Shown here in pieces: positions 53,720 to 62,543 of a stretch of DNA of 64,000 bases. The position numbers and the translations under genes were made by a program. How positions within the stretch are numbered: position 1 is the stretch's first letter; every line of letters starts with the position of its first letter. This DNA is from Microcoleus sp. FACHB-831 (GTDB lineage Bacteria > Cyanobacteriota > Cyanobacteriia > Cyanobacteriales > FACHB-T130): the NCBI RefSeq assembly GCF_014695585.1, contig NZ_JACJON010000061.1:62001-126000 (forward strand), in the 5' to 3' direction. Under the pieces are notes generated by a model, which saw only the letters and a list, made by a program, of their open reading frames with translations, was not told where the DNA came from and did no database searches.

Positions 53720-55299
53720 TTAGATAGTTTCCATAGCGGCGCATTACCATAGTTAGTAGGGCGTTTTAACTTGTAATTAAGTTCTTTTTCAAGTTTAGTT
53801 CGTAAAGTTTTAGAGGAATTAAATAAAAACACATCGCTGAAGCTATTAGGAATTTGGGGTATAGCTGCCTCAACCACAAGCTGAAATTTTACTTGGGAAC
53901 TTAGCAGATGGCTGAGAGACAGCACGTTAGTTACAGGAGTAGTATCAGAGATTATCAATGGAGAAGTAGCTTTATTAACAATGGCAGCTATATGCAAAGT
54001 GAATGCGCCATCTGACTTGTTCCACCAGGTTTTGGATTGAGAACTGATGACACAGGATAGAACTCCACCTGAAAGCAAGACTACCATAATCAGTTGCCAA
54101 AACTTTTGTCGTAGCGTGCTAACAAATCCCGAATTAATATGAGTGGCGACTAAGTAAGCCACAGTTAACTGAATGCCTAGATAACAAGGAAGTAGATATC
54201 GACTAACTCTTGAACGTTGCCCTCCAAAAATTAAATCGGGAAGTGCTAGAGCTAGTGCAGTCACAGCAATCAAGGTCAAGATGAACAACCAAATTTGTTT
54301 GCTCGTATGACGACAGACAAAATATAGCGAATATCCTACCAAGACCAATATCAAAATAATAATTAGATAGGGAAATGGACTTTTAAAGCTAAAGCCATAG
54401 TTCCAATCAATAAAAATCCTGCTTAGATTAAAAATCCACCTTTGAGCCAAAGCTGCTAGGGTTAATTTATAGTTAATCCAGGCCATTGAACTGCTAAGTT
54501 GAGACAAGTTAGTAATAACAGTGACAATCCAAGGCAAGAAAATTAGTAAGGCTGCGATCGCTGCGGTTAGATAAGCAATAACTGTCTTGCTAAATCGGAA
54601 ACTTTCAGTTGCAATTACATAGATGCCATGTCCAATGGCGACGAATATAGAAAATAAATAAGAATATAGCGATAGCGACAAAGTTAGTGCATAAATTCCC
54701 CAACTTAACTTGGTGTTAATCCGCATGGCTCTTAGAAGTGCCGCGCTCGATAGCAAAATTGTCACCGTCCATAAGCTATATTCGCGTGCTTCCTGTGCAT
54801 AAAGTACGTGAAATGGCGAGACAGCTAGCAACGCGATGGCTATCCATCCAGTTAGCGATGATTGAAATAATTCAAGGCATAGCCAATAGATACAAGGGAA
54901 TACCAACAAGCTAATAACAGCAGATAAACTTCTAATTGCTCCGGGGGTACTACCAAACAATTGCACCCAAATTCGCATCATCACGTAATATAGTGGCGGA
55001 TGCTCTGGGGTTTCTACTGCCAAAGATTTAATTGTGTCGGTTAAGCTTTTTTCCCTCGTCGGATGCTGATATTTCTGCAAATCTTCTAGGCCAATTACCC
55101 GACCGTTGGCTACTTGCTGGATCAATTCTGTCTGGGTGTAGCCAGAAATTTGTAATGAAGTAAGAGCTTCATCGCGCCAATAGATTTTTTTATCGATATT
55201 GACAAAACGAAAAAATACGCCCAGTAGTAAGAGGATAATAATTAAAAACCGCAGCCAAGTGGCAGGCAACTCCCAACTCGGCCTCAATTCGCTTTTCAT
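53710..55299 (-). CDS. GT39-like membrane glycosyltransferase
   Basis: The 529-residue protein has about 11 hydrophobic segments and the ArnT/PMT-like layout of GT39/GT83. The N-terminal loop has FRFVNIDKKIYWRDEALT (the conserved acidic pair) and ETPEHPPLYYVMM, and LYAQEAREYSLW follows the fourth segment. Such enzymes use polyprenyl-phosphate sugars on the outer face of the membrane. It lies at the far end of the glycan locus, on the opposite strand, and may add a sugar after export. Confidence 0.85.
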   Translation of the reverse strand: MKSELRPSWELPATWLRFLIIILLLLGVFFRFVNIDKKIYWRDEALTSLQISGYTQTELIQQVANGRVIGLEDLQKYQHPTREKSLTDTIKSLAVETPEHPPLYYVMMRIWVQLFGSTPGAIRSLSAVISLLVFPCIYWLCLELFQSSLTGWIAIALLAVSPFHVLYAQEAREYSLWTVTILLSSAALLRAMRINTKLSWGIYALTLSLSLYSYLFSIFVAIGHGIYVIATESFRFSKTVIAYLTAAIAALLIFLPWIVTVITNLSQLSSSMAWINYKLTLAALAQRWIFNLSRIFIDWNYGFSFKSPFPYLIIILILVLVGYSLYFVCRHTSKQIWLFILTLIAVTALALALPDLIFGGQRSRVSRYLLPCYLGIQLTVAYLVATHINSGFVSTLRQKFWQLIMVVLLSGGVLSCVISSQSKTWWNKSDGAFTLHIAAIVNKATSPLIISDTTPVTNVLSLSHLLSSQVKFQLVVEAAIPQIPNSFSDVFLFNSSKTLRTKLEKELNYKLKRPTNYGNAPLWKLSKPN

Positions 55300-55427
55300 T
55301 AGAAGTATTGAATTCCCTATAGTTAATTAGAGCGATCGCGTCCGGAACAAATAGCAGATTGCAACCCTTACTAAGCTCGCTGTGCTTAAGTGAAATGTTG
55401 AGCGATCGCACCCCGCTATTACCAAAT

Positions 55428-56057
55428 TTAACCAATATTTTCAGCCGACCACGCCGCTTCAAAAAAGTCTCGTTCGCACAACATAGCATAACGATAGGTT
55501 GATTCCACAGAGGGCGAAGCAATAGCATAGCGGTCGGTTAAACTTTCCAGCGATCGCGCCAAGTGTTCAAACTCTTCACTGCTATAAGTGCGAATCCAGT
55601 CCGAGTATTGGTGGTCTGGAAATCCCTTCTGAGCAAGCTGCTGACCTAAGAAAGCATACAGACGCATGCACGGAGTCATCGCGGCGGTAATTTCTGCATA
55701 AGAACCCCAGGCTGTAGCCATCAGAAAATCAGTATAGCGGCGGGTAGCTGGTGCTGGTTGGACAGCTCGCAAATCTACTCCCCATGCTGCGGCATATTTT
55801 TCATGCAGACGCAGTTCCTCCAAAACACCACCTGCCAGCGTATGGAAAGCACCAAATCCCTCCCAATCAGGAGCTTTAACAGCGGCTAAACTGTAGGCAC
55901 GACCAAAGGCTTCTAAAAAAAAGGCGTCTTGCCCAACGTAATAGGCAAAACGCACAGTAGGTAGCTTGCCGTTAGCAATGCCTTGTACAAACGGATGTTT
56001 AAGGCAGGCTTGCGCTAGGTCTTTATTTGCTTCCCACAAGTCTTGCGATAAGCTCAT
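55428..56057 (-). CDS. tenA: TenA family thiaminase II-type protein
   Basis: TenA hydrolyses aminopyrimidine forms of thiamin for salvage. The 209-residue all-helical product has YYVGQDAFFLEAFGRAYSLAA near 40-60 and the ITAAMTPCMRLYAFLGQQLA block with the catalytic Cys expected for the cysteine-type (TenA_C) subgroup. The YSSEEFEHLARSLE segment carries the conserved Glu. No TPP riboswitch is visible in the 220 bases upstream. A small ORF ends nine bases before it. Confidence 0.9.
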   Translation of the reverse strand: MSLSQDLWEANKDLAQACLKHPFVQGIANGKLPTVRFAYYVGQDAFFLEAFGRAYSLAAVKAPDWEGFGAFHTLAGGVLEELRLHEKYAAAWGVDLRAVQPAPATRRYTDFLMATAWGSYAEITAAMTPCMRLYAFLGQQLAQKGFPDHQYSDWIRTYSSEEFEHLARSLESLTDRYAIASPSVESTYRYAMLCERDFFEAAWSAENIG

Positions 56058-56066
56058 AACTACCTT

Positions 56067-56213
56067 TTACTTAGGCAACTGACTAACAGTTTGTGTTGGA
56101 ATTTCTTGTAACTCTGATCCTACATTTGTAGGGGCGTCAGTTGGTCTGCCCAGCCCCAGAAATAGGTTGAGCGAGAATGTAAGAGTAGCCGCAAGTAGTA
56201 ATTTTTCTAACAT
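56067..56213 (-). CDS. small secreted or anchored peptide upstream of tenA
   Basis: A 48-codon frame (MLEKLLLAATLTFSLNLF at the start) begins with a hydrophobic signal-like stretch and continues polar to ...TQTVSQLPK. The GGGGGGAG that lies 6 bases before its ATG is a good ribosome site, and it ends 9 bases before the tenA ATG on the same strand. I do not recognise it. It could be co-transcribed with tenA, or be a leader peptide. Confidence 0.55.
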   Translation of the reverse strand: MLEKLLLAATLTFSLNLFLGLGRPTDAPTNVGSELQEIPTQTVSQLPK

Positions 56214-56342
56214 CTCAAATTCTCCCCCCACCAACAGACGACTAGCGCATAACTATATGTATTCTTCACTAATATGGCTTTGATTCCCTGAAAGGCTGTG
56301 CGATCGCAGCAGGAAAAAAATGTGATAAACGCTTGTATTTTT

Positions 56343-56358
56343 TGTGATTTAAATCACA
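56343..56358 (-). promoter_or_regulatory. perfect TGTGA-N6-TCACA site, CRP/SYCRP1-like
   Basis: TGTGATTTAAATCACA is an exact palindrome that matches the cAMP-receptor-protein consensus used by CRP and by cyanobacterial SYCRP1. It lies about 130 bases upstream of the small ORF/tenA pair (minus strand) and about 70 bases beyond the 3' end of the pentapeptide gene. A -10-like TATAGT (56252-56257, minus strand) lies about 85 bases away, so spacing is unusual. Confidence 0.6.
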
Positions 56359-56380
56359 GAATGCTGCAATATGTATTATC

Positions 56381-56403
56381 AGTGCGTAGCCTTGCTACGC
56401 ACT
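56381..56403 (-). terminator. hairpin at the end of the pentapeptide/TPR gene
   Basis: AGTGCGTAGC (56381-56390) pairs perfectly with GCTACGCACT (56394-56403) around CTT. It lies 25 bases after the stop of the gene at 56428 on the minus strand. No T-run is present. Confidence 0.6.
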
Positions 56404-56427
56404 GCTCAAAGAAGCAAAAAAGCTAAC

Positions 56428-57195
56428 TCAAAACATAACATTCACTAGCAGCGATGCTATACCTCCCAAGAAGTCTAGAAAATTTGAGCTACCACCTTTT
56501 TTCCTTGGTTTCCGGACCTCTTCCATTGCCTTAATAAATGACTGCGATATTTGTACGCCTTGGGGACTTCCTTGGGCTAAAAAGAGTTCTGACGATTTCT
56601 TAGCATCTATATTCGCGCCAGCTTCATCTCCTAGCCGATACCGCGCTACTCCACGCCCCAGGTAAGCAGCGGCAAAGTCTGGTTTCAAACTCAGTGCCAA
56701 ATTGTAATGGTCGATTGCTCCCCTTTCGTTGCCGTCAGCCGCTTCTACCACTGCCCATTTGTAGAAATCTTCAGGCGTCCCAGCGGTTTGGGGAAGTCCC
56801 GTTGCCCCTTGAATGTAAGCAGCATTCAGGTTGACACCGACAAAATTTGCATTCCCCAAAAAGGCATCTCTTAGATCGGCGCCATCGATGGTAGCACCCG
56901 TAAGGTTAGCACCTGCGAGATTAGCTCCATGCAGACTAGCACCGCTGAAGTTGGCACCCCGAAGGTCAGCGCCACTTAAGTTTGCCCGACTAAGATTGGC
57001 ACCAGCGAAGTTAGTACCAGCGAATCGGGCACCCGGCAGGTTAGCCATCACCAATCCAGCACCGCTTAGGTCGCATTGCTGGCATTGTCTTGTGGATATT
57101 GCCTGTTTAACGTGTTGCAGGTTTTCAGCTTTGGCAGGAACAGGCAGGCTCGTGGCGCTCAGGACAGCAACAGTAGCTAATATTTTGAGTTTCAT
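56428..57195 (-). CDS. secreted pentapeptide-repeat protein with TPR-like tail
   Basis: From ATG 57195 the product is 255 residues; AGAGGT eight bases upstream supports this start over an ATG at 57279. A signal peptide (LKILATVAVLSATSLPVPAKA) precedes a Cys pair CQQC and about 16 pentapeptides (ANLPG, ANLSG, ADLRG). A TPR-like segment (WAVVEAADGNERGAIDHYNL and FAAAYLGRGVARYRL) and a hydrophobic end (FLDFLGGIASLLVNVMF) follow. It is exported, with unknown role. Confidence 0.85.
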   Translation of the reverse strand: MKLKILATVAVLSATSLPVPAKAENLQHVKQAISTRQCQQCDLSGAGLVMANLPGARFAGTNFAGANLSRANLSGADLRGANFSGASLHGANLAGANLTGATIDGADLRDAFLGNANFVGVNLNAAYIQGATGLPQTAGTPEDFYKWAVVEAADGNERGAIDHYNLALSLKPDFAAAYLGRGVARYRLGDEAGANIDAKKSSELFLAQGSPQGVQISQSFIKAMEEVRKPRKKGGSSNFLDFLGGIASLLVNVMF

Positions 57196-57378
57196 TTTCT
57201 TTACCTCTACAAGCGTGCGACAAGAGTGCGTGTTGCTACGAACTATTGTCGCGTCTGTTTCGTTAGGCATAACTCTCATTTTGCCTAATCAGGGCGCTTT
57301 ATTAGTAAAGACTTTCTTCAGCCCCCTTGCGGGGCGCACGGGGCGGGGATACTCAGCTGTCATGCAGAGAATTTTACT

Positions 57379-58173
57379 TTACTGAGAGAATACGCTCTCT
57401 TGCTCTGACTTAAAAATATATTCATAGTCAAAAACCAAGGAATTTATATTCCGAATTACGGAAAAACCCAAATCCATGACTGTATGGGTAGTAAAAGTTG
57501 CAATTTCTAACTCTATTAGCTTCTTGTCTTTGATCTCAGGTTCTTGAACAAAATAATCGCGTTTATCAAAAAAAGTTGCTTTTTGCTTGGGAGTAACTAT
57601 TCCATTTACTTTATGAGCATATTGAATAGGCTTTATATATTTATGATAAAAATCCTCTTGATTTATTTGTAGTTGGTATAATTTTTCGTGCTGCAACCAA
57701 CTCATTTTAAACATCATTTTGATTAGTTCAAAACCCAAAATATAGTTAAATACGTTATTTCGTTCTTCCGTACTCACAACTAATCGCAGGGCTGATTCTA
57801 AATAAAGGTCAGGCTGTCTGCGTACATCTTGAGAAGAATGTATATAGAATTGTCTAATATAAGTTCTAAAGACAGATTCACTTAACTCTGTTTTAATCTG
57901 AAATTGTTTTAGATATTGATTTACTCGTTGTTGAGTATCTCTGTCTTCCAGCGTTCTTGAAACTAAGCCGTCAGCCGTATAATTATCTAAAAACTCAGCT
58001 TGCATCTCTGGCGTAGATGCACACATAAGATGGCACAACGACAGTACATAGCTCCGTTGGCTCCAGGGCAAGCTTTCTACCCATTTCTTTGCTTCTGGAG
58101 GGAGTTTTTCAAGCATACTGTCTACTGTTCTGAGTGCAGAAGGCACGGGGAGTCTAAATCTTTGTTCAGTCAT
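57379..58173 (-). CDS. conserved cyanobacterial protein of unknown function
   Basis: The 264-residue soluble product starts MTEQRFRLPVPSALRTVDSM and contains the conserved blocks LPWSQRSYVLSLCHLMCAST, FYIHSSQDVRRQPDLYLESALRL and NNVFNYILGFELIKMMFKMS. I know close relatives from many cyanobacteria but no established role; old databases give it unrelated names. It has no membrane segment and no catalytic motif that I can identify. It lies between a secreted protein gene and the hydroxyacid oxidase gene. Confidence 0.75.
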   Translation of the reverse strand: MTEQRFRLPVPSALRTVDSMLEKLPPEAKKWVESLPWSQRSYVLSLCHLMCASTPEMQAEFLDNYTADGLVSRTLEDRDTQQRVNQYLKQFQIKTELSESVFRTYIRQFYIHSSQDVRRQPDLYLESALRLVVSTEERNNVFNYILGFELIKMMFKMSWLQHEKLYQLQINQEDFYHKYIKPIQYAHKVNGIVTPKQKATFFDKRDYFVQEPEIKDKKLIELEIATFTTHTVMDLGFSVIRNINSLVFDYEYIFKSEQESVFSQ

Positions 58174-58291
58174 AACCTAAACAGAGTTATAAGTAGGTAA
58201 ACCAAAATAAAACTTTAGAATTTAAGCTTCAATTTCGCTTTAAATCCTGGATAGTTGATAAGCCTATAACATTCATTTTTAGGCTTAGTAG

Positions 58292-59416
58292 TTAAGGCGA
58301 AAATAAGGTGGATAGCCGCACCACCAAACTAGGGTCAATATCCTGTAACTTAGCACAGCCACTCAAGGCGATCGCGCTGTCTAACTCATCTCGTAATAAT
58401 TCGAGTACGTGCTGAATTCCTGCCTCTCCTCCCAACGCTAATCCCCACAAAATAGGACGCCCCAACAACACAGCTTTTGCGCCCAATGCTAGTGCTTTGA
58501 GGATGTCTGTACCCCTACGAATGCCGCCATCCATCAGCACTTCTATTTCGATTCCTACTTCAGCAACGACTTCACTTAGGGCATCAATGGATGCGATCGC
58601 TCCATCCAATTGCCTCCCGCCGTGATTAGAAACAATTACGGCTTTTGCTCCACATTCCACCGCCTTTCTTGCATCATCTCCCCGCAATATACCTTTAACC
58701 ACCAATGGCAGGGGAGATAAAGATTGCAACCATTCCAAATCCTGCCAAGTAGTTGCTGGGTTAATCTGTTCTAAGAAATAACTAAATAAACCAGATTCAC
58801 CAGATTTGTAGGGAATTTCAAGGTCTTTGAGCATAGCTAAATTAGCCAGTTCCATTCCTGGTGGTAGAACAAACTGATTGCGTTTATCTTTCTCGCGCTG
58901 TCCCAAAATGGGAGCATCGACTGTTAAACAAATCGCTTGGTAGCCTGCGGTGTAAGCGCGTTGTACAAGTGCCTTAGTTAGTCCGCGATCTTTATGAACA
59001 TAAAGCTGAAACCACTGGGGGCTAATATTATTGTTCCCTTGTTCCCTTACAGAACTAACTTCTTCTAAACTTTTAGTCGCTAAGGTACTAAGTACCATCA
59101 CCGTTTTCAACTTCGCAGCAATTCTGGCAGTAGCAAGTTCTCCTTCTGGATGAGCCAGACATTGGAAAGCCATCGGCGCGATGAGAATTGGCATCTCGAT
59201 CCGATTGCCCAGAATAGTGGTACTTAAGTCTCGCTGGCTCACATTTACCAGCATCCGGGGTCGCAGTTTATACCGCTCAAAAGCTGCACGGTTGTCGCGC
59301 AGCGTGATTTCGTCCCAAGCACCGCTGGCGTAGTAGTCCCGCGCCATTGGTGATAAATGCTGCGTGGCTAGGGTTTCATACTCAAAAAGATTAATTGGTC
59401 TATCAGGAGCAGTCAT
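58292..59416 (-). CDS. FMN-dependent alpha-hydroxyacid oxidase
   Basis: This 374-residue TIM-barrel flavoprotein belongs to the glycolate/lactate oxidase family. Family features are MARDYYASGAWDEITLRDNR at the N-terminus, LIAPMAFQCLAHPEGE (FMN phosphate region), GYQAICLTVDAPILGQREKDKRN and VSNHGGRQLDG with the catalytic His. Cyanobacterial members are often L-lactate oxidases; glycolate oxidation is the alternative and cannot be settled here. It stands alone. Confidence 0.9.
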   Translation of the reverse strand: MTAPDRPINLFEYETLATQHLSPMARDYYASGAWDEITLRDNRAAFERYKLRPRMLVNVSQRDLSTTILGNRIEMPILIAPMAFQCLAHPEGELATARIAAKLKTVMVLSTLATKSLEEVSSVREQGNNNISPQWFQLYVHKDRGLTKALVQRAYTAGYQAICLTVDAPILGQREKDKRNQFVLPPGMELANLAMLKDLEIPYKSGESGLFSYFLEQINPATTWQDLEWLQSLSPLPLVVKGILRGDDARKAVECGAKAVIVSNHGGRQLDGAIASIDALSEVVAEVGIEIEVLMDGGIRRGTDILKALALGAKAVLLGRPILWGLALGGEAGIQHVLELLRDELDSAIALSGCAKLQDIDPSLVVRLSTLFSP

Positions 59417-59719
59417 GTGCCAAACCTACTCAAGGATGTCAAGGTGAGGTAAGCATAGATGGGAAGCAGTTTCCCGTAGGGTTAGCGTCGTTGCTCTAGA
59501 CGATTAAGCCGATTGACGGGGGCGATCGCAACTCTAGTTCAGCGGTGATATCACGGTTACGGCGTGTAGCTTATTTTGCTTTGGGGAGCTGATTAAGACT
59601 GCTACCTTAATTTATCCTGTTTAAAAAGCAGGGATAAGCGGGAAATCACTCATTGTGAATATGTGGAATTGAAGAAAAATATGTAAACTTTAGTAAAAAT
59701 ACTTAAGGAGCTAAGGATT
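59417..59719. other. intergenic region before the small gene at 59720
   Basis: The 303-base gap holds no gene that I can support. Hairpins include GGGAA/TTCCC (59461-59465 with 59471-59475) and TTATCCTG/CAGGGATAA (59612-59619 with 59629-59637). The ribosome site AAGGAG (59705-59710) sits at the end. No consensus promoter is obvious. Confidence 0.35.
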
Positions 59720-59923
59720 GTGCAAGCTCAAGCCCATTTAGAGCAAGTGCCTATAGAGAAAATATTTGAGCGAATTTTTACCCTTCGGCAAATTACTACT
59801 GTCGATCAACGTTTGCTAGTGTCCGCAGTGTTAAGCAAGGATAAACTCAACGAACAAGAGCAGACGCTGCTAAACCGAGTGTTCGAGCGTTTGGATAAGG
59901 GATTGCTATGGATTGGCGATTGA
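59720..59923 (+). CDS. small cyanobacterial protein, family with the gene at 43966
   Basis: The 67-residue product starts with GTG at 59720 behind AAGGAG (59705-59710). It is helical with an INRVFERLD-like end (LLNRVFERLDKGLLWIG). The layout, length and LLVSAVLSKDKLNEQEQTL block match the small protein at 43966 (LTTTILSDYNVTDEERRQ). Function is unknown. It is flanked by unrelated genes on either side. Confidence 0.7.
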   Translation: MQAQAHLEQVPIEKIFERIFTLRQITTVDQRLLVSAVLSKDKLNEQEQTLLNRVFERLDKGLLWIGD

Positions 59924-60129
59924 GTCTAGTCAGCGAAATAATGTTGCACTAGCACTTTTTAGGTTGCATATGTAGATATGATAAGTTGCGAAAAAGCGCG
60001 ATCGCATCACCTGAGTGGGTGAAACGGGACAGTAAGTTTTAATTAGTTAATTGCTGCTACTAAGCCAAATTAAGGAAAGGGTGCGATAGTCACGCGCTGC
60101 CAACCGTTTATAATATTTCTACTAAGTTT

Positions 60130-60633
60130 ATGAATGTAGCAAAGACTAATATGGCTATTCCCGATACAGAAACTCAGCCAACAATGGATAATTTTAAGGT
60201 ATTTCCCAAACATATTGGGGTTTGGCAGGGCACCTGGATACGGCTGGACGCTGATGGTAAAGAAATTGAGCGTTTCACAGGCGTTGTCAGTAAAAAGATA
60301 GTTGATAATCAATGGATTCAAACTAACACTTATCAATTTGCTGATGGTAGGAGTGTCACCCAAAACTTCGTGGGAATATTAGCAGGTAAGGGTTCTATAA
60401 AAATCGAAAGCAACGAGCCTCCCTTTTCCAATTACACGGCGATCGCAGAGGAATATGGGGATGATCTAGTTATTTTCCGGATTTGGGACAAAGCAACTGG
60501 CGTACTGCTTGGTATTGAAACAATTAATTTGAGCGAAAACAATACTTGTTGTATTCGTACAAGCCAAGGATATACCGCTGAGGGTAAATTCAGGGGTGGA
60601 ATGATGATTGTCGAACGAAAAATTGAAGACTGA
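60130..60633 (+). CDS. DUF3598-like lipocalin-type protein
   Basis: The 167-residue product contains GVWQGTWIRLDADGKEI and a succession of beta strands (VSKKIVDNQWIQTNTYQF, SVTQNFVGILAGKGSIKI), the style of cyanobacterial DUF3598 beta-barrel proteins related to CpcS-type lipocalins. A TATAAT box (60109-60114) lies upstream. With that -10, transcription starts near 60121, only nine bases before ATG 60130, so an ATG at 60151 is also plausible. Confidence 0.7.
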   Translation: MNVAKTNMAIPDTETQPTMDNFKVFPKHIGVWQGTWIRLDADGKEIERFTGVVSKKIVDNQWIQTNTYQFADGRSVTQNFVGILAGKGSIKIESNEPPFSNYTAIAEEYGDDLVIFRIWDKATGVLLGIETINLSENNTCCIRTSQGYTAEGKFRGGMMIVERKIED

Positions 60634-60765
60634 AAAATTCGGCGATCGCTAATGAGTTGCCGTAGGGAAAAGAGACGAGTGCGATCGCGCAAAAGCTCTC
60701 CCTTCCTCCCAGGAATTGAGAGAGTGGGGGAGAGTTATTTTGTTCGATAAACAAGTGAATTGTTA

Positions 60766-61878
60766 TTAATTAACTGTTTGGCGTTTGCGTTGTCGCAGGG
60801 AAAATAAAGATAAAGCGCCTATCGTTAGCAACCCAGTCGTTGTCGTAGGTTCTGGTACTGGAGTTAACTTTTCTGGAGTATACGTTATACCGATAGGACG
60901 CAATAATTTATTGCTAGTAGGTACAAAAATTGAGCCATTATTACCCGCAGAGGGTGAGGGTTGCCCTGTAACTCCGTTATAACGGAGGATTGCCCCTAAG
61001 TTAGTATTTATATCAAAGCCTACAGTGTAGAGAGTATCGTCAGATCCAAATGCCAAATTACCAAGGAAATTGCTGCTTGGAACTGTTCCCGTGTAATTAG
61101 TGGATAAAACCCCAATCTGCGTTCCTGTTTGTAAATCGTAACGTCTGATATCGTTAGCAAAGTCACTAACAAACAAGTCGTTATTCGAGCCAAATGCTAA
61201 CCCCAGGAAACTAACAAAACCAAAACTGTCGGGTGATGGTGTTGGCTGGTCGATAAATACTGTAGAAGTTTTAGTTGCCAAATCGAAACGCAGCACCTGG
61301 CTGGGAAGACCTGGAAAAGTCGCTTGACCGTTAACAGCAATACTGCCCTGAGTTGTCACATAAAGGCTGCCATCAGCACCGAAAAGTAAATCATTTGGCC
61401 CGTTTAATCCTCCTGGTTGGCCATTACCAGAGGCAAATACATCAATAAATTTACCTGTCGCTGCGTCGTAGCGCAGAATTTGGTCAGTGAGAAAACTGCT
61501 GACATATAAATAACCATCTGGGCCGAAGGCAGTCCCATAGGGACGAACTAAGCCGCTACCAGAGGCGAAAACATCAATAAATTTTCCTGTCTTGCCGTCA
61601 TAGCGCAGGATGGCAGAATTTTCAGGGGTATTGCCGCTAGAGACATACAAGTTACCATCGGGGCCAAAGTTGAGGTCATCTGGAGCCATTAACCCACCTG
61701 TGGCAGGAGTAATAAAGTCTCCTAGAAATTGCCCATTCTGTTCGTCAAATAGTACCACATTGTTACCTTGAGTATTGCCGACCAAGAGGGCTGCACGGGC
61801 AGAGGAAACACTCATACAAACGATGCCGAGAGTACCAAGAAAGAGCGAAACCTTAAGTGCAGCAAGTTTTTTACGCAT
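60766..61878 (-). CDS. PEP-CTERM beta-propeller protein
   Basis: The 370-residue protein has a signal peptide (SLFLGTLGIVCMSVSSARA), six or so NHL-like blades with the FGPDGNLYVSS-type core, and a C-terminal PEP-CTERM sorting tail: VPEPTTTTGLLTIGALSLFS followed by LRQRKRQ. PEP-CTERM proteins are cut and anchored by exosortase and often occur with extracellular polysaccharide. No exosortase gene is in the window. It is divergent from the DUF1311 gene. Confidence 0.92.
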   Translation of the reverse strand: MRKKLAALKVSLFLGTLGIVCMSVSSARAALLVGNTQGNNVVLFDEQNGQFLGDFITPATGGLMAPDDLNFGPDGNLYVSSGNTPENSAILRYDGKTGKFIDVFASGSGLVRPYGTAFGPDGYLYVSSFLTDQILRYDAATGKFIDVFASGNGQPGGLNGPNDLLFGADGSLYVTTQGSIAVNGQATFPGLPSQVLRFDLATKTSTVFIDQPTPSPDSFGFVSFLGLAFGSNNDLFVSDFANDIRRYDLQTGTQIGVLSTNYTGTVPSSNFLGNLAFGSDDTLYTVGFDINTNLGAILRYNGVTGQPSPSAGNNGSIFVPTSNKLLRPIGITYTPEKLTPVPEPTTTTGLLTIGALSLFSLRQRKRQTVN

Positions 61879-62047
61879 AGAGGTTTTACCTTTGGGACAG
61901 AAAGATTTGGCTTAATTTACCATAATTTTTTTTATAATTTAAGATGCTTTACAATAACAATAAGATTTACGGCTGATTAAAGCCACTTTTATGGAATGCG
62001 ATCGCATTTTTGTTATGTTATAGCTAAAGTAAATTACAGGTTTAGTT

Positions 62048-62470
62048 ATGCGTCAGTTGTTAGCTTCGATAGTAAGTGTTACAGCAATCATCGGTTTGGG
62101 TACTATTGCCGCTAAAGTAGCGATCGCAACCCCCGATCTAGCAGGCGTGTTAATAGCTCAAAAGCCTAATTGCAACAATCCTCAGACTCAAGGAGAAATG
62201 AACGCTTGTGCTGGTTTGTCGTATCAGCAGGCTGATAAAAGGCTGAACCAAGTTTACCAACAGCTAGTACCAAAATTGCCCTCTGCGCGACGCCAGAAAT
62301 TGACTTCAGCACAACAAGCATGGATTAAATTTAGAGATAGCAATTGTGCCTTTCAGCGAAGTGAAGTTGAGGGAGGAAGTATGGCTCCCCTGATTTACGG
62401 TAGTTGCCTTGCAGAGATGACCAAACAGCGGACAGAACAGTTAGAAGCATATATCAGGGATATAAAGTAG
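62048..62470 (+). CDS. DUF1311/LprI-N-type secreted protein
   Basis: The 140-residue protein has a signal peptide (LLASIVSVTAIIGLGTIAAK), then the LprI N-terminal domain with CNNPQTQGEMNACAGLSYQQADKRLNQVY, the AQQAWIKFRDSNCAFQ block and four conserved cysteines that likely form disulfides. The family includes lysozyme inhibitors, but the role here is unproven. A hypothetical protein gene lies 74 bases away on the opposite strand. Confidence 0.85.
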   Translation: MRQLLASIVSVTAIIGLGTIAAKVAIATPDLAGVLIAQKPNCNNPQTQGEMNACAGLSYQQADKRLNQVYQQLVPKLPSARRQKLTSAQQAWIKFRDSNCAFQRSEVEGGSMAPLIYGSCLAEMTKQRTEQLEAYIRDIK

Positions 62471-62543
62471 ATTAAGCGGGAGCGCGATCGCCAAAAATCA
62501 GTTGGAGGTGGAATAGAGGGGTACGATCACTTGTCGTCAGCGC

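Noticed and set aside
56058-56280. TPP riboswitch before tenA
   Set aside because: No CTGAGA or ACCTG-type thi-box strings are present upstream.
57321-57335. GCCCC-CTTGC-GGGGC palindrome resembling a CRISPR repeat core
   Set aside because: Single copy and no spacers; it fits a small terminator after the gene at 57379.
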